A program made the translations under genes and the position numbers. A stretch of DNA of 64,000 bases from Kaistia hirudinis (GTDB lineage: Bacteria > Pseudomonadota > Alphaproteobacteria > Rhizobiales > Kaistiaceae), in the NCBI RefSeq assembly GCF_014196455.1, contig NZ_JACIDS010000003.1, forward strand, positions 496,001 through 560,000, in the 5' to 3' direction. The notes below the pieces were generated by a model, which saw nothing but the letters and a program-made list of their open reading frames with translations, was not told the DNA's origin and did not search any database. Positions 15,243 to 27,114 of this stretch are shown in pieces. Position 1 is the stretch's first letter; each line of letters opens with the position of its first letter.

Positions 15243-17096
15243 TCAGTCTTCGAGCAGCGTCACGTCGCGGACGGCGCCCTTGTCGGCGCTGGTCGCCATG
15301 GCGGCGTAAGCGCGGAGCGCCACCGAGACATTGCGCTTGCGCGGCGCCGCCGGCTTCCAGCCCGCCTTGCCCTTGGCGTTCATCGCGGCGCGGCGGGCGG
15401 CCAGCGCCTCGTCCGAGATCACGATGCGGATCGAGCGATTGGGGATGTCGATCTCGATCGTGTCGCCGGGCTCGACCAGGGCGATCGCGCCGCCCGAGGC
15501 CGCTTCCGGCGCGACATGGCCGATGGAGAGGCCCGACGTGCCGCCGGAGAACCGGCCATCGGTGATCAGCGCGCAGGCCTTGCCGAGGCCGCGCGACTTC
15601 AGATAGCTCGTCGGATAGAGCATCTCCTGCATGCCGGGACCGCCGCGCGGGCCCTCATAGCGGATGATGACGACGTCGCCTTCCTTGACCTTCTTGTTCA
15701 GGATGCCGTGCACGGCATCGTCCTGGCTCTCGAAGATGACGGCGGGGCCGGTGAACTTCAGGATCGAATCGTCGACGCCGGCCGTCTTCACGACGCAGCC
15801 ATCGGGCGCCAGATTGCCCTTGAGCACGGCGAGACCGCCATCCTGCGAGAAGGCATGCGGCACGTCGCGGATCGCCCCCTTCTCGCGGTCGAGATCGAGC
15901 TCCTCCCAGCGCGCGGACTGGCTGAAGGCGACCTGGGTCGGCACGCCGCCGGGGGCCGCCTTGAAGAAGTCGCGCACGCTCTCGGAATTGGTCTGGCGGA
16001 TATCCCAGCGCGCGATCGCCTCGGCCATGGTCGAGGCGTGCACGGTCGGCAGCTCGGTGTTCAGGATGCCGCCGCGCGCCAGCTCGCCGAGGATCGCCAT
16101 GATGCCGCCGGCGCGGTGGACGTCTTCCATATGAACGTCCTGCTTGGCCGGCGCGACCTTGCACAGCACCGGAACCTCGCGCGAGAGGCGGTCGATGTCG
16201 TCGAGGTCGAAATCGATCCCGGCCTCATGCGCGGCCGCGAGGATATGGAGGACCGTGTTGGTCGAGCCGCCCATGGCGATGTCGAGCCGCATCGCATTCT
16301 CGAACGCGCCGAAGGAGGCGACGTTGCGCGGCAGCACGGTCTCGTCGTCCTGCTCGTAATAGCGGCGGGCGAGATCGACGATCAGATGGCCGGCCTCGAC
16401 GAAGAGCCGCTCGCGGTCCGAATGGGTCGCCAGCATCGAGCCATTGCCGGGCAGCGACAGGCCGAGCGCTTCGGTCAGGCAGTTCATCGAATTGGCGGTG
16501 AACATGCCTGAGCAGGAGCCGCAGGTCGGGCAGGCCGAGCGCTCGATGACCTTGACGTCCTCGTCGGTCACCTTGTCGTCGGCGGCGGCGACCATCGCGT
16601 CGACGAGGTCGAGCGCCACCTTCTTGCCGGCGACCGTGGCCTTGCCGGCCTCCATCGGGCCGCCCGAAACGAAGACGGCGGGGATGTTGAGGCGCAGCGC
16701 GGCCATCAGCATGCCGGGTGTGATCTTGTCGCAGTTGGAGATGCAGACCATCGCATCCGCGCAATGCGCGTTGACCATGTATTCGACGCTGTCGGCGATC
16801 ACCTCGCGCGAGGGCAGCGAATAGAGCATGCCGTCATGGCCCATCGCGATGCCGTCATCGACGGCGATCGTGTTGAACTCCTTGGCGACGCCGCCGGCGA
16901 GCTCGATCTCGCGCGCGACGAGCTGGCCGAGGTCCTTCAGATGCACATGGCCGGGCACGAACTGGGTGAACGAGTTCACCACGGCGATAATGGGCTTGCC
17001 GAAATCGCTGTCCTTCATGCCCGTCGCGCGCCAGAGGCCGCGGGCGCCGGCCATGTTGCGGCCGTGGGTGGTCGTGCGGGAGCGATAGGCAGGCAT
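15243..17096 (-). CDS. ilvD: Dihydroxy-acid dehydratase
   Basis: A 617-residue enzyme that dehydrates 2,3-dihydroxy-3-methylbutanoate (and the isoleucine homologue) to the 2-keto acid in branched-chain amino acid synthesis. It shows the IlvD/EDD family features: [19 protein letters not shown] at the start, [10 protein letters not shown] and [11 protein letters not shown] with the iron-sulfur cysteines, and [12 protein letters not shown]. The start ATG at 17096 is preceded by GAGGATAAA, a good ribosome site; a longer reading would remove this fit. Length is typical for the longer IlvD subfamily. A strong terminator follows. Confidence 0.97.
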   Translation of the reverse strand: MPAYRSRTTTHGRNMAGARGLWRATGMKDSDFGKPIIAVVNSFTQFVPGHVHLKDLGQLVAREIELAGGVAKEFNTIAVDDGIAMGHDGMLYSLPSREVIADSVEYMVNAHCADAMVCISNCDKITPGMLMAALRLNIPAVFVSGGPMEAGKATVAGKKVALDLVDAMVAAADDKVTDEDVKVIERSACPTCGSCSGMFTANSMNCLTEALGLSLPGNGSMLATHSDRERLFVEAGHLIVDLARRYYEQDDETVLPRNVASFGAFENAMRLDIAMGGSTNTVLHILAAAHEAGIDFDLDDIDRLSREVPVLCKVAPAKQDVHMEDVHRAGGIMAILGELARGGILNTELPTVHASTMAEAIARWDIRQTNSESVRDFFKAAPGGVPTQVAFSQSARWEELDLDREKGAIRDVPHAFSQDGGLAVLKGNLAPDGCVVKTAGVDDSILKFTGPAVIFESQDDAVHGILNKKVKEGDVVIIRYEGPRGGPGMQEMLYPTSYLKSRGLGKACALITDGRFSGGTSGLSIGHVAPEAASGGAIALVEPGDTIEIDIPNRSIRIVISDEALAARRAAMNAKGKAGWKPAAPRKRNVSVALRAYAAMATSADKGAVRDVTLLED

Positions 17097-17351
17097 TTTA
17101 TCCTCGCATCGGTGGCGATTGGCGTGGGGGCTGCTGCGGCCTCTTTCGGGCCGGTGAGGAAAGATAGTGTCGATGCACGAGAATCCGAAGTCTGTCGAGA
17201 AAAAATGCCCGGCCATGCCCCTTGCAAGGCCATGCGGGCCGTCTCACATTATACGGAACGAGCGGGGTCCGGGCCCCTCTGGCGGTGTGTCGCCCACCGC
17301 GATGTCGGACCTCTAGAGCACAGCAACACGGCGACCTGCGCTCGCTCAACC

Positions 17352-18344
17352 ATGTCCATCATTCCGTTCCTGTCGGCCGAGTTCCTCGGCCAGCCTGCCA
17401 GTGCGTGGGCGATCTTTTTCGTCATCATCGTGGCGCTGCTCGCCTTCGATCTCGGCTTCGCCAACAAGGGCGACCACGAGATCGGCATCTCGCGCAGCCT
17501 CGTCTTCTCCGCCTTCTACATCGCCGTGGCGCTGCTCTTCGGCGCCTGGGTCTGGGTCGACCTCGGCGCGAAGGCCGGGATGGACTATCTGACGGGCTTC
17601 CTGGTCGAGAAGAGCCTCGCGCTCGACAACATCTTCGTCATCTCGCTGATCTTCGCGGCCTTTGCGATCCCGCGCGCCTATCAGCACCGCGTGCTGTTCT
17701 GGGGCATCGTCGGCGTCGTGGTCCTGCGTGCCGTCATGATCGGCGTCGGCGCCACGCTGATCAGCAATTTCTCCTGGATCCTCTATATCTTCGGCGCCTT
17801 CCTGTTCTTCACCGGCGTCAAGATGCTGTTCGCCAGCGACGAGCCGGTCGATATCGAGAAGAATCCCGTCGTGCGCATCGTCAGGCGGATGATCCCGGTG
17901 TCATCGAAGCTGGACGGCCACAAATTCCTGACCCATGAGCCGCACCCGGTGACCGGCAAGCTGCGCCGCGTGGCGACGCCGCTGATGCTGGCGCTGGTCT
18001 CGATCGAGATCGCCGACATCGTCTTCGCGGTCGACAGCGTGCCGGCCGTCTTCGCGATCACGACCGATCCCTATATCGTCTATACGAGCAATATCTTCGC
18101 GATCCTGGGCCTGCGCGCGCTCTATTTCGCGCTCGCCGCCGCCGTGCACCGCTTCCACTATCTGAAATATGCGCTCGCTTTGGTGCTGATCGCGGTCGGT
18201 GCCAAGATCTACTGGGCGCACCTCGTCGGCCCGGTCCCGTCCTGGATCTCGCTCGGCCTCACGGTCGGCCTGCTCGGCGGCGGCGTGGTCGTCTCGCTCT
18301 GGAAGACGAGCGGCGAGGCCGAGAAGGCGCCTCAGCGGGGCTGA
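17352..18344 (+). CDS. TerC-family membrane protein
   Basis: A 330-residue integral membrane protein with about nine hydrophobic helices. The family's acidic membrane motifs are present: FDLGFANKGDHEIG, LALDNIFVISLIF and DIVFAVDSVPAVFAIT, the aspartates thought to bind metal ions. TerC/Alx proteins are linked to tellurium resistance and, more recently, to manganese export that serves exoenzyme metalation. The start follows a 255-base region divergent from ilvD. I looked for the manganese riboswitch that often precedes such genes and did not find it. The last 13 bases overlap the convergent amidohydrolase gene. Confidence 0.93.
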   Translation: MSIIPFLSAEFLGQPASAWAIFFVIIVALLAFDLGFANKGDHEIGISRSLVFSAFYIAVALLFGAWVWVDLGAKAGMDYLTGFLVEKSLALDNIFVISLIFAAFAIPRAYQHRVLFWGIVGVVVLRAVMIGVGATLISNFSWILYIFGAFLFFTGVKMLFASDEPVDIEKNPVVRIVRRMIPVSSKLDGHKFLTHEPHPVTGKLRRVATPLMLALVSIEIADIVFAVDSVPAVFAITTDPYIVYTSNIFAILGLRALYFALAAAVHRFHYLKYALALVLIAVGAKIYWAHLVGPVPSWISLGLTVGLLGGGVVVSLWKTSGEAEKAPQRG

Positions 18345-19501
18345 AGCGCCGTCTCGACCAGGCGGGCGAGATAGGACGAGCCGATCGGGATCGCGGCGTC
18401 GTTGAAGTCGTATTCGGGATTGTGCAGCCCGGCCGTGTCGCCATTGCCGAGGAAGATGAAGGCGCCGGGACGCTCCAGCAGCATGTAGGAGAAGTCCTCG
18501 CCGCCCATCATCGGCGGCGACGCCGCGTCGACATTGGCCTCGCCGACGATCTGCTTGGCGACCTCGACGGCAAAGGCCGTCTGATCCGGGTGGTTCACCG
18601 TCACCGGATAGTTGCGGTGATAGCCGACCTCCGCCTTGGCGCCAAAGGCGCCGGCGATGCCCTGCACGATCTCGTTGATCCGCCGCTCGGCGAGGTCGCG
18701 GACCTCCGGGCTGAGGCTGCGGACCGTGCCGCCGATCGCCGCAGAACCGGGGATGATGTTGTGGGCGCGGCCGGCGTGGAACGTCGTCACTGACACGACG
18801 ACGGCGTCGAGCGGGTCGACGGAGCGCGAAGCGATCGACTGCAGCGCCTGCACGACATGGGCGCCGATCAGGATCGGATCGATCGTGACATGCGGCTTCG
18901 CGGCATGCCCGCCATGGCCGATGATGCGGATCTCGAACTCGTCGGTCGCCGCCATAATCGGGCCCGGCCGGATCGCGAACTTGCCGACGGGCAGGCCCGG
19001 CATATTGTGCAGGCCATAGACCTCGTCGATGCCGAAACGCTGCATCAGACCGTCATCGACCATGGCCTTGCCGCCCGCGCCGCCCTCCTCGGCCGGCTGG
19101 AAGACGACGACGGCGGTGCCGTCGAAGTTCCGCGTCTCGGCGAGATAGCGCGCGGCGCCGAGCAGCATGGCGGTGTGCCCGTCATGGCCGCAGGCGTGCA
19201 TCTTGCCCGGCACGGTCGAGGCATAGGGCTTGCCGGTCGCTTCCTCGATCGGCAGCGCATCCATGTCGGCGCGAAGCGCAATGGTCTGACCGGCCTCAGC
19301 CTTGCGGCCGCGGATGACCCCGACGACGCCGGTGCGGCCGATGCCGGTCACGACCTCGTCGACGCCGAAATCGCGCAGGCGATCGGCCACGACCTCGGCC
19401 GTGCGCTGGACGTCATAGAGCAGTTCAGGATGGCGATGAAAATCGCGCCGCCAGGCCGTGATGTCGTCGTGGAAGTCGGCGAGACGGTTGATGATCGGCA
19501 T
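18332..19501 (-). CDS. M20 family metal-dependent amidohydrolase (hippurate hydrolase-like)
   Basis: A 389-residue cytoplasmic amidohydrolase that removes the acyl group from N-acyl amino acids. The metal site motifs are HACGHDGHTAMLLGAA and FQPAEEGGAGGKAM, with the dimerisation-domain IIGHGGHAAKPH and the C-terminal GGEDFSYMLL. The ATG at 19501 has a GGGGA ribosome site and yields the typical family start MPIINRLADFHDDITAWR. The exact substrate (hippurate, acetyl-amino acid, auxin conjugate) is not predictable. It stands alone, between TerC and the urease operon. Confidence 0.9.
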   Translation of the reverse strand: MPIINRLADFHDDITAWRRDFHRHPELLYDVQRTAEVVADRLRDFGVDEVVTGIGRTGVVGVIRGRKAEAGQTIALRADMDALPIEEATGKPYASTVPGKMHACGHDGHTAMLLGAARYLAETRNFDGTAVVVFQPAEEGGAGGKAMVDDGLMQRFGIDEVYGLHNMPGLPVGKFAIRPGPIMAATDEFEIRIIGHGGHAAKPHVTIDPILIGAHVVQALQSIASRSVDPLDAVVVSVTTFHAGRAHNIIPGSAAIGGTVRSLSPEVRDLAERRINEIVQGIAGAFGAKAEVGYHRNYPVTVNHPDQTAFAVEVAKQIVGEANVDAASPPMMGGEDFSYMLLERPGAFIFLGNGDTAGLHNPEYDFNDAAIPIGSSYLARLVETALQPR

Positions 19502-19555
19502 CGAAGCGTTCCCCAGCGATACAAAGAACAAGTCTAGCTGCACTGCAGCAGAAAA

Positions 19556-20178
<623 letters not shown>

Positions 20179-20182
<4 letters not shown>

Positions 20183-20910
20183 GACCGGAAAAGCCTCGTA
20201 TACTGGGTTTCGTGCTTCATGCTGGCGATATCGGCGCGGAACGCGGCGCCGCCGAGCGCGTCGAGCGGCAGATCCTGCGTCGCGCGCACGACAGCCCCGA
20301 TCGTCGGTCCGAGCGCGGCGATGATGCGCTGGCCGTCGGTCTGGCCGAGCGGCACGGCGCGCAGTCCCGCCGAGACGATATTGGCCGAGAAGGCATGCAG
20401 ATAGGCGTGCAGCGCCGGGGCCTCCGCGACGCGATGCGTCGCCGCGGTGATGGCGACGGCGAGCGAGAACGGCGCGCCGTCCTCGCCGAGGATCGCCTCG
20501 GCGGTCGTTTCGAGCGCGGGATCCGCCCAGGCGGCGCGGACGGCGAGGAGGAAGGCCCGGCCCTGCGCCAGCGATTCGAGCCGCCGCTCGGCGCTCGGCT
20601 GGAAGGCGGTGGCAAGCTCCGCGATTTCGGCGAGCTCGTCGATCCGGCCGGCCGCCGCGGCACGGTAGCCATGCGCGAACAGGATCGCATCCGACCGTCC
20701 GGCGCCATGTTCCAGGATCGCGGCGACCCAGGCAGCGAGATCGGCCGCGGTGCGCACCGTCCCGTCTTCGATCGCCCATTCGAGCCCATGCGAATAGGAG
20801 AAGGAGCCGACCGGAAAGGAGGGGGACAGCCAGGCCAGCAGACGATGCAGCCCGGCGAAATCGAGACCGGTCACCGTCATGTCGGGACCGCCGCCGTCAG
20901 CGCTTCCCAT
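20179..20910 (-). CDS. ureF: Urease accessory protein UreF
   Basis: A 243-residue helical protein that couples UreG GTP hydrolysis to nickel insertion into urease. Recognisable by [20 protein letters not shown] near the start, and [20 protein letters not shown] and the C-terminal [15 protein letters not shown]. The ATG at 20910 shares one base with the ureE stop (TGATG); a downstream ATG at 20880 is possible. It overlaps ureG by four bases, so E, F and G are translationally coupled. Confidence 0.96.
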
Positions 20911-21575
20911 CAATCATGTCCGTGGCCGCGATGACCATGATGGTCATGCGCATGGCCGTGATGATGGTCGTGGTCATGGTGATCATGGGCGTGGGCGTGA
21001 TCATGCCCGTGCTCATGGCTGCCGTGATGATGCTCATGGGCATGCGCATGGTCGTCATGGTCATGATGGGCGTGGCCGTGGTGATCGTGCGCGTCGTGAG
21101 CGTGTTCGTGCTCATGGTCGTGATCGTCATGGCCGTGGACGCGGCCGTGACCATAGGCGCCGCCTTCGGGATGGAAGGGGGCGTCGACGGGCACGACATA
21201 GGCGCCGAGCTGGACGAGCATGTCCTCGATCACGTGATCACGGCGGATGCGCAGGCGGTCGCCCAGCAGTTCGGTCGGCAGGTGCCGGTTGCCGAGGTGC
21301 CAGGCGAGGCGCAGCAGATGCGCCCCATCCTTGGCTGTCACCTCGACCAGCGCCTCGGGCGCCGCCTCGACCGCAATGATGCGCCCGTCCTCGAGCAGCA
21401 GCCCGTCACCCTGCTTCAGCGCCACGGCCTCGGGCAGGTCGAGCAGGAATTCGGTCCCGCCCTTCGCGGTCATGGCGATCCGGCGCCGGTGCCGCGCGTC
21501 GAAATCGAGCACGACGGCGTCGGCAGGCGCCTTGGACCAGAGGCCGGCGGGATAGACGGAGAGAGCGCGGATCAA
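20910..21575 (-). CDS. ureE: Urease nickel metallochaperone UreE, His-rich tail
   Basis: A 221-residue nickel chaperone that loads UreG. The N-terminal domain (about 1-70) binds peptide; the metal-binding domain includes [14 protein letters not shown]. The last ~75 residues are an exceptionally long histidine-aspartate tail with over thirty histidines ([20 protein letters not shown] and similar). Such tails bind and store several nickel ions. Translation starts at TTG with a GGAG seven bases upstream, one base after the stop of the DUF29 gene. The simple-sequence DNA of the tail makes it prone to length change. Confidence 0.96.
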   Translation of the reverse strand: MIRALSVYPAGLWSKAPADAVVLDFDARHRRRIAMTAKGGTEFLLDLPEAVALKQGDGLLLEDGRIIAVEAAPEALVEVTAKDGAHLLRLAWHLGNRHLPTELLGDRLRIRRDHVIEDMLVQLGAYVVPVDAPFHPEGGAYGHGRVHGHDDHDHEHEHAHDAHDHHGHAHHDHDDHAHAHEHHHGSHEHGHDHAHAHDHHDHDHHHGHAHDHHGHRGHGHD

Positions 21576-21576
21576 G

Positions 21577-22065
21577 CTAGTCTCCGATCAGATCGTCTGG
21601 ATGCCACGGCCGGCCAGGCATGAAATCATAAGCGAGGATTTGCTCGATCGTGTAGGGGCACGCCGTCGGGAATATGTCCTGAGCGAGTTTCGTCTCTTCC
21701 GCGGCCTTGCGTATGGCGCCACGATAGGCCCAGTCCAAGGCGTCTTCTGGAAAAGCAGATAGACTGGGGCTGTCCTCGATCACGCCCTCAATATGCACAC
21801 GCTGCTCACTGATCGTCGATTGCCATGAGTGGCATCGAAGCTCGGGCTGGAAATGCCACTTGAGCAGGTGCTGTAGCAGGACACGCAGGCGATTTCGAAT
21901 TTCCGACTTCTGCGACCTGCCCACGCTCTCGATCTCCTCGGCCAGGTTGTCCCAGTCGATCTCGTTGTGGCGTCGGGCACGCAGCTTCTCCGCCTGATCC
22001 TGCGTCCAGGCATAGAAATCGTCGTCATAGCTGGTCGACGGACGCGTGGTGGTTTTGGTGCTCAT
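21577..22065 (-). CDS. DUF29 family protein inside the urease operon
   Basis: A 162-residue DUF29 protein: [20 protein letters not shown], then the [16 protein letters not shown] block and [16 protein letters not shown] are characteristic. The function of DUF29 is unknown; members are frequent in cyanobacteria and proteobacteria, often in toxin-like or scattered contexts. Here it sits between ureC (9 bases upstream) and ureE (1 base downstream), so it must be co-transcribed with urease. Its base composition is noticeably less GC-rich than its neighbours, suggesting later insertion. A role in urease maturation is possible but not indicated by motifs. Confidence 0.88.
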   Translation of the reverse strand: MSTKTTTRPSTSYDDDFYAWTQDQAEKLRARRHNEIDWDNLAEEIESVGRSQKSEIRNRLRVLLQHLLKWHFQPELRCHSWQSTISEQRVHIEGVIEDSPSLSAFPEDALDWAYRGAIRKAAEETKLAQDIFPTACPYTIEQILAYDFMPGRPWHPDDLIGD

Positions 22066-22074
22066 GTCCTCAAC

Positions 22075-23787
<1,713 letters not shown>

Positions 23788-23860
23788 CGATCCGTCTCCG
23801 AAAGGCCCTTCGGCCCGTTATCGTTATGCCGAGCCGCGGGACATGGCCCGTTCGCAGCGC

Positions 23861-24166
23861 CTAGAGCGCGCCCATGATCTTCTGCTGGAAGCCGTAGACC
23901 ACGCGGCTGCCGCCGAAGGGGACGAGCGTGACCGTGCGGGTCTGGCCGGGTTCGAAGCGCACCGCCGTGCCGGCAGCGATATCGAGGCGCATGCCGCGCG
24001 CCTTCTCGCGGTCGAAGGCGAGGGCGTTGTTCGTCTCGAAGAAATGATAGTGGCTGCCGATCTGCACCGGACGGTCGCCGGTGTTGGCAACCTCGAGCGT
24101 CACGGTCGGCGCGCCGGCATTAAGCTCGATGTCCTCATGCGCCGTGATGATCTCGCCTGGAATCAT
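23861..24166 (-). CDS. ureB: Urease beta subunit
   Basis: A 101-residue structural subunit of the urease trimer. It begins [18 protein letters not shown] and contains the diagnostic [19 protein letters not shown] and [16 protein letters not shown]. It is encoded separately from ureA, as in most bacteria, but here a DUF1272 gene separates them. Spacing to ureC is 73 bases. Confidence 0.98.
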   Translation of the reverse strand: MIPGEIITAHEDIELNAGAPTVTLEVANTGDRPVQIGSHYHFFETNNALAFDREKARGMRLDIAAGTAVRFEPGQTRTVTLVPFGGSRVVYGFQQKIMGAL

Positions 24167-24187
24167 GGTGCTGTCGTCCTCTCGGAT

Positions 24188-24454
24188 TCACGGAGCGCCC
24201 GGCGATACGCGCCGGGATAGGCAGTCGCCGTCCCGCAGCACGCGCACCATGGAGGCGGGATTGCGGATGAGCTTCTCGGCCGGCCTGATGGGCCGGGCAA
24301 CCAGGTTGCCGCCGCAATTGGGGCAGCGGCCGTTGAAGACCGTGCGCGCACAGTCGGCGCAGAAGGTGCATTCGAAGGTGCAGATGAGCGCGTCGACGCT
24401 GTCCGGCGGCAGATCCCGGTCGCAGCATTCGCAGTTGGGACGCAGCTCCAGCAT
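24188..24454 (-). CDS. DUF1272 small cysteine-rich protein
   Basis: An 88-residue protein of the DUF1272 family. Its first 60 residues carry paired cysteines (NCECCDRDL, CTFECTFCADC, CPNCGGNL) that should form a zinc-ribbon or RING-like metal site. Nothing enzymatic is visible. It lies between ureA (8 bases) and ureB (21 bases) and reads in the operon's direction, so it is expressed with urease. Similar placement is known in some relatives, which hints at a metal-linked accessory role, but this is inference. Confidence 0.85.
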   Translation of the reverse strand: MLELRPNCECCDRDLPPDSVDALICTFECTFCADCARTVFNGRCPNCGGNLVARPIRPAEKLIRNPASMVRVLRDGDCLSRRVSPGAP

Positions 24455-24462
24455 GGTGTGCC

Positions 24463-24765
24463 CTAGCGGATGGGCTCGTGAACCGTGACGAGCTTGGTGC
24501 CGTCCGGGAAGGTCGCCTCGACCTGGACGTCGTGGATCATCTCGGCGATGCCGTCCATGACCTGGCTGCGCGAGATGACATGCGCGCCGGCCTCCATGAG
24601 GTCGGCGACGGTCCGCCCGTCACGTGCGCCCTCCACGACGTAGTCAGTGATCAGCGCGATCGCCTCCGGATGGTTGAGCTTGACCCCGCGCTCCAGCCGC
24701 CGGCGGGCGACCATCGCTGCCATGGAGATCAGCAGCTTGTCCTTTTCCCTCGGCGTCAGATTCAT
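24463..24765 (-). CDS. ureA: Urease gamma subunit
   Basis: A 100-residue structural subunit of urease. The full family pattern is present: [60 protein letters not shown], and the C-terminal [19 protein letters not shown]. Encoded just downstream of ureD and upstream of the DUF1272 gene. Confidence 0.99.
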   Translation of the reverse strand: MNLTPREKDKLLISMAAMVARRRLERGVKLNHPEAIALITDYVVEGARDGRTVADLMEAGAHVISRSQVMDGIAEMIHDVQVEATFPDGTKLVTVHEPIR

Positions 24766-24792
24766 CGAAGTCCGTCTCCCAATTCTCGGTTC

Positions 24793-25668
24793 TCAGCAGT
24801 GCCAGACACGCGGCAGTGGACGGCGTCTGAGCGCTTCGGCGACCCGCCGCAGATCCGCTCTCAGGATCTGGCTCGACGCTGCAACAAATCGCACATTCAG
24901 AAGGCCCGGCCAAGCGCTGGCACCGGTCTCGCCTGCACATTCGCCGAGCACCGCGCGGACCTCATCGAGGCGCCGAGGTGCATCCGGCGCCACGAAGACG
25001 AGGCTGCCGATCGCCGTCGCCGCCGACGCCGTTGCGCCACCGGCGAGGATCGCGGTTGCGTCGCCGTTCACGACGATGCCGTCGGCAAAGACGAGGGCGC
25101 CGTCGCGCCGCACGCGCCAGCGGTCCGTCAGCTCAAGCGTGCGGACCGCTTCGCCCATGGCGCCGCGGCCGAACACGATCGTCTCGGCGAGGAGCGCCGT
25201 CGCATCGCCGGCAAGGTCGACCTCTAGGCGACGATCCAACCCGCAGCGGTCGAACAGGATCGTCTCCTGCGGCAGCCAGTCCAGCGATCCGCCCGCCGCG
25301 ACGTTCAGGCGATTGATGACGAAGCCGGGGCCGGCCGGGCTGCGATAGATCCGCTCCGCGGCCTGGGTCGTCACCACCAGCTCGGCACCCGCACCGACGG
25401 CGATTTCGTATTCGAGCCGGTCGCCGCCCGTGATCCCGCCCGAGGTATTGAGCAGGACGGCCTCGACCGGGCGGCCCGGTTCGGGGCGCGGCAGGCGCAC
25501 CTTGCAGCAGCCCTGCTGGTAGAATTCCAGCAGCCGCGTGCGCTCCTCGACGCGGCGAAAGGCGATGCGGGCATGGCCCTGGGCGCGCTGCAGGCGCGGC
25601 GGCGATTCGGCGGGCGCGTGCGCCATGGCAGGCATCGGAAGATCGAGCATGGCGGCAGGATCGGTCAT
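24793..25668 (-). CDS. ureD: Urease accessory protein UreD
   Basis: First gene of the urease operon, about 291 residues. UreD docks on apo-urease and forms a tunnel for nickel delivery with UreF and UreG. Family blocks are FYQQGCCKVRLPRPEPGRP, LLNTSGGITGGDRLEYE, TTQAAERIYRS, WLPQETILFD and the C-terminal VRFVAASSQILRADLRRV. Several in-frame ATGs exist (25701, 25668, 25650, 25635, 25626). I chose 25668, which has a purine-rich GAGGGC just upstream. The operon promoter must lie in the 170 bases between this gene and the divergent carboxypeptidase gene. Confidence 0.93.
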   Translation of the reverse strand: MTDPAAMLDLPMPAMAHAPAESPPRLQRAQGHARIAFRRVEERTRLLEFYQQGCCKVRLPRPEPGRPVEAVLLNTSGGITGGDRLEYEIAVGAGAELVVTTQAAERIYRSPAGPGFVINRLNVAAGGSLDWLPQETILFDRCGLDRRLEVDLAGDATALLAETIVFGRGAMGEAVRTLELTDRWRVRRDGALVFADGIVVNGDATAILAGGATASAATAIGSLVFVAPDAPRRLDEVRAVLGECAGETGASAWPGLLNVRFVAASSQILRADLRRVAEALRRRPLPRVWHC

Positions 25669-25836
25669 GCCCTCGCCCTTGTAAAGCGCGACGCCGTCCA
25701 TGTTGAGCACAGGTGGCAGGTGTGTCGCTTTGCCAAAGCGGCGACCGTTGGTTATGGTTCGCACAGCATCGACGGCATGCTGCATGCCTCTCGCGGACCC
25801 AAATCCCAGCGTGGACCGGAACTCCAGGACAGACCC

Positions 25837-27114
25837 GTGACGCGGCCGATCGCCCAGCTCATCGCGACCTTCTTCGCCCTCATCCTCACAGCCGGCGCGG
25901 CGGCAGCGGTGGAAACGCCCTATCTCGTCGCCGATATGGACAGCGGCAAGGTCCTCGCCGAACGCAACGCGCACCAGCTCTGGTATCCGGCTTCGGTCAC
26001 GAAGTTGATGAATGCCTATGTGGTGTTCAAGGCGCTGCGCGAGGGGCGTGTGACGCTGCAGACCGAGGTGGTGGTCACGCCAGAGGCGCTGGCCGAGCCG
26101 CCGAGCAAGATGGGCTTCAAGGTCGGGACCGTGATCGATCTCGACAACGCCCTCAAGATGATGCTCGTCCATTCCTCGAACGATATCGCCGTCGCCGTCG
26201 CGCAGACGATCGGCGGCACCGAGCAGAACTACGTCGACATGATGAACGCCGAAGCCGCGCGCCTCGGCATGACCTCGACGCATTTCGTCAATCCGAACGG
26301 CTTGCCGGGGCCGGGTCAGGCGACGACGGCGCGCGACCTCGCCGTGCTCGCTCGCGCGCTCTGGACGGAGTTTCCGCAGCAGCGCCCGGTCTTCCAGATC
26401 AGCGCCATCAAGTCCGGCAAGCGCGTGCTGAAATCGGCGAACAACCTGCTGGAGCGCTATACGGGGACGCTCGGCCTCAAGACCGGGTTCATCTGCTCCT
26501 CCGGCTTCAACATCGTCGCCGTGGCCAAGCGCAACGGCCGGACCCTCGTCGCCGTGGTACTCGGCTCCGACAGCTCCAAGGACCGGGCGGAGCTGACGGC
26601 GCGCCTGCTGAACGACGGCTTCTCGAAGCCGATTTCCCTGACGCCGCGCCCGACGCTGGCGAGTTTCCGCGGCTCCTCGCCGGTGCCCTATGCGATCGAC
26701 ATGCGCGATGACGTCTGCGGCAAGCGCAACAAGGGCGAGAACGAGGCCGATGCCGAGAATGCCGGCGGCCCGGTCGCGAGCGCACTCGAGCCGCGCTTCA
26801 AGCTGATGGAGCCCGTCGTGGTGACGACGCTCGGCATGCGTACGCCTTCCGGCGACATCAAGGCGGCGGGCGTCGATCCAACCGACAAGCCGGCCGCTCC
26901 GGCCAAGCCTGCCAAGAAGAAGGTCGTCAAGAAGAAGGCCTCGCCCGATGCGACGGCCTCGCAGGAAGCGCCCGCGCCGACGCTCGTCGACAGCCCGCCG
27001 AAATCCGCGACGAAGAAGGCGGCGAAGCCGTCGTCGAAGATCGAGGTCGGCGTTCCCTTCGATTCGACCGATATCGCGCCTCTGCCGGATGTGCCGGCAC
27101 CGGCGACGCAGTGA
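25837..27114 (+). CDS. D-alanyl-D-alanine carboxypeptidase (penicillin-binding protein)
   Basis: A 425-residue low-molecular-mass penicillin-binding protein of the S11 family that trims the terminal D-Ala from peptidoglycan side chains in the periplasm. The three serine-enzyme motifs are seen: PASVTK (SxxK), HSSNDIAV (SxN) and LGLKTGFICSSG (KTG). A signal peptide ends near GAAAAVE, which fits the GTG start at 25837 preceded by AGGA. The last ~120 residues are a low-complexity Lys/Ala/Pro-rich tail (KKKVVKKKA) rather than a normal PBP5-type C-terminal domain. Its stop overlaps the following GTPase gene. Confidence 0.93.
   Translation: MTRPIAQLIATFFALILTAGAAAAVETPYLVADMDSGKVLAERNAHQLWYPASVTKLMNAYVVFKALREGRVTLQTEVVVTPEALAEPPSKMGFKVGTVIDLDNALKMMLVHSSNDIAVAVAQTIGGTEQNYVDMMNAEAARLGMTSTHFVNPNGLPGPGQATTARDLAVLARALWTEFPQQRPVFQISAIKSGKRVLKSANNLLERYTGTLGLKTGFICSSGFNIVAVAKRNGRTLVAVVLGSDSSKDRAELTARLLNDGFSKPISLTPRPTLASFRGSSPVPYAIDMRDDVCGKRNKGENEADAENAGGPVASALEPRFKLMEPVVVTTLGMRTPSGDIKAAGVDPTDKPAAPAKPAKKKVVKKKASPDATASQEAPAPTLVDSPPKSATKKAAKPSSKIEVGVPFDSTDIAPLPDVPAPATQ

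Noticed and set aside
17100-17351. yybP-ykoY manganese riboswitch before the TerC gene
   Set aside because: The expected conserved loops and paired regions could not be found in the leader.
16764-17351. N-terminal extension of the TerC protein
   Set aside because: It would overlap ilvD antisense; the family start is at 17352.
20897-21200. Long His/Asp/Arg- or Met/Val-rich frames on both strands, and the CATGATCATG-like short repeats
   Set aside because: They are shadows of the histidine tail codons of ureE. The repeats are not CRISPR: no constant repeat length or spacers.
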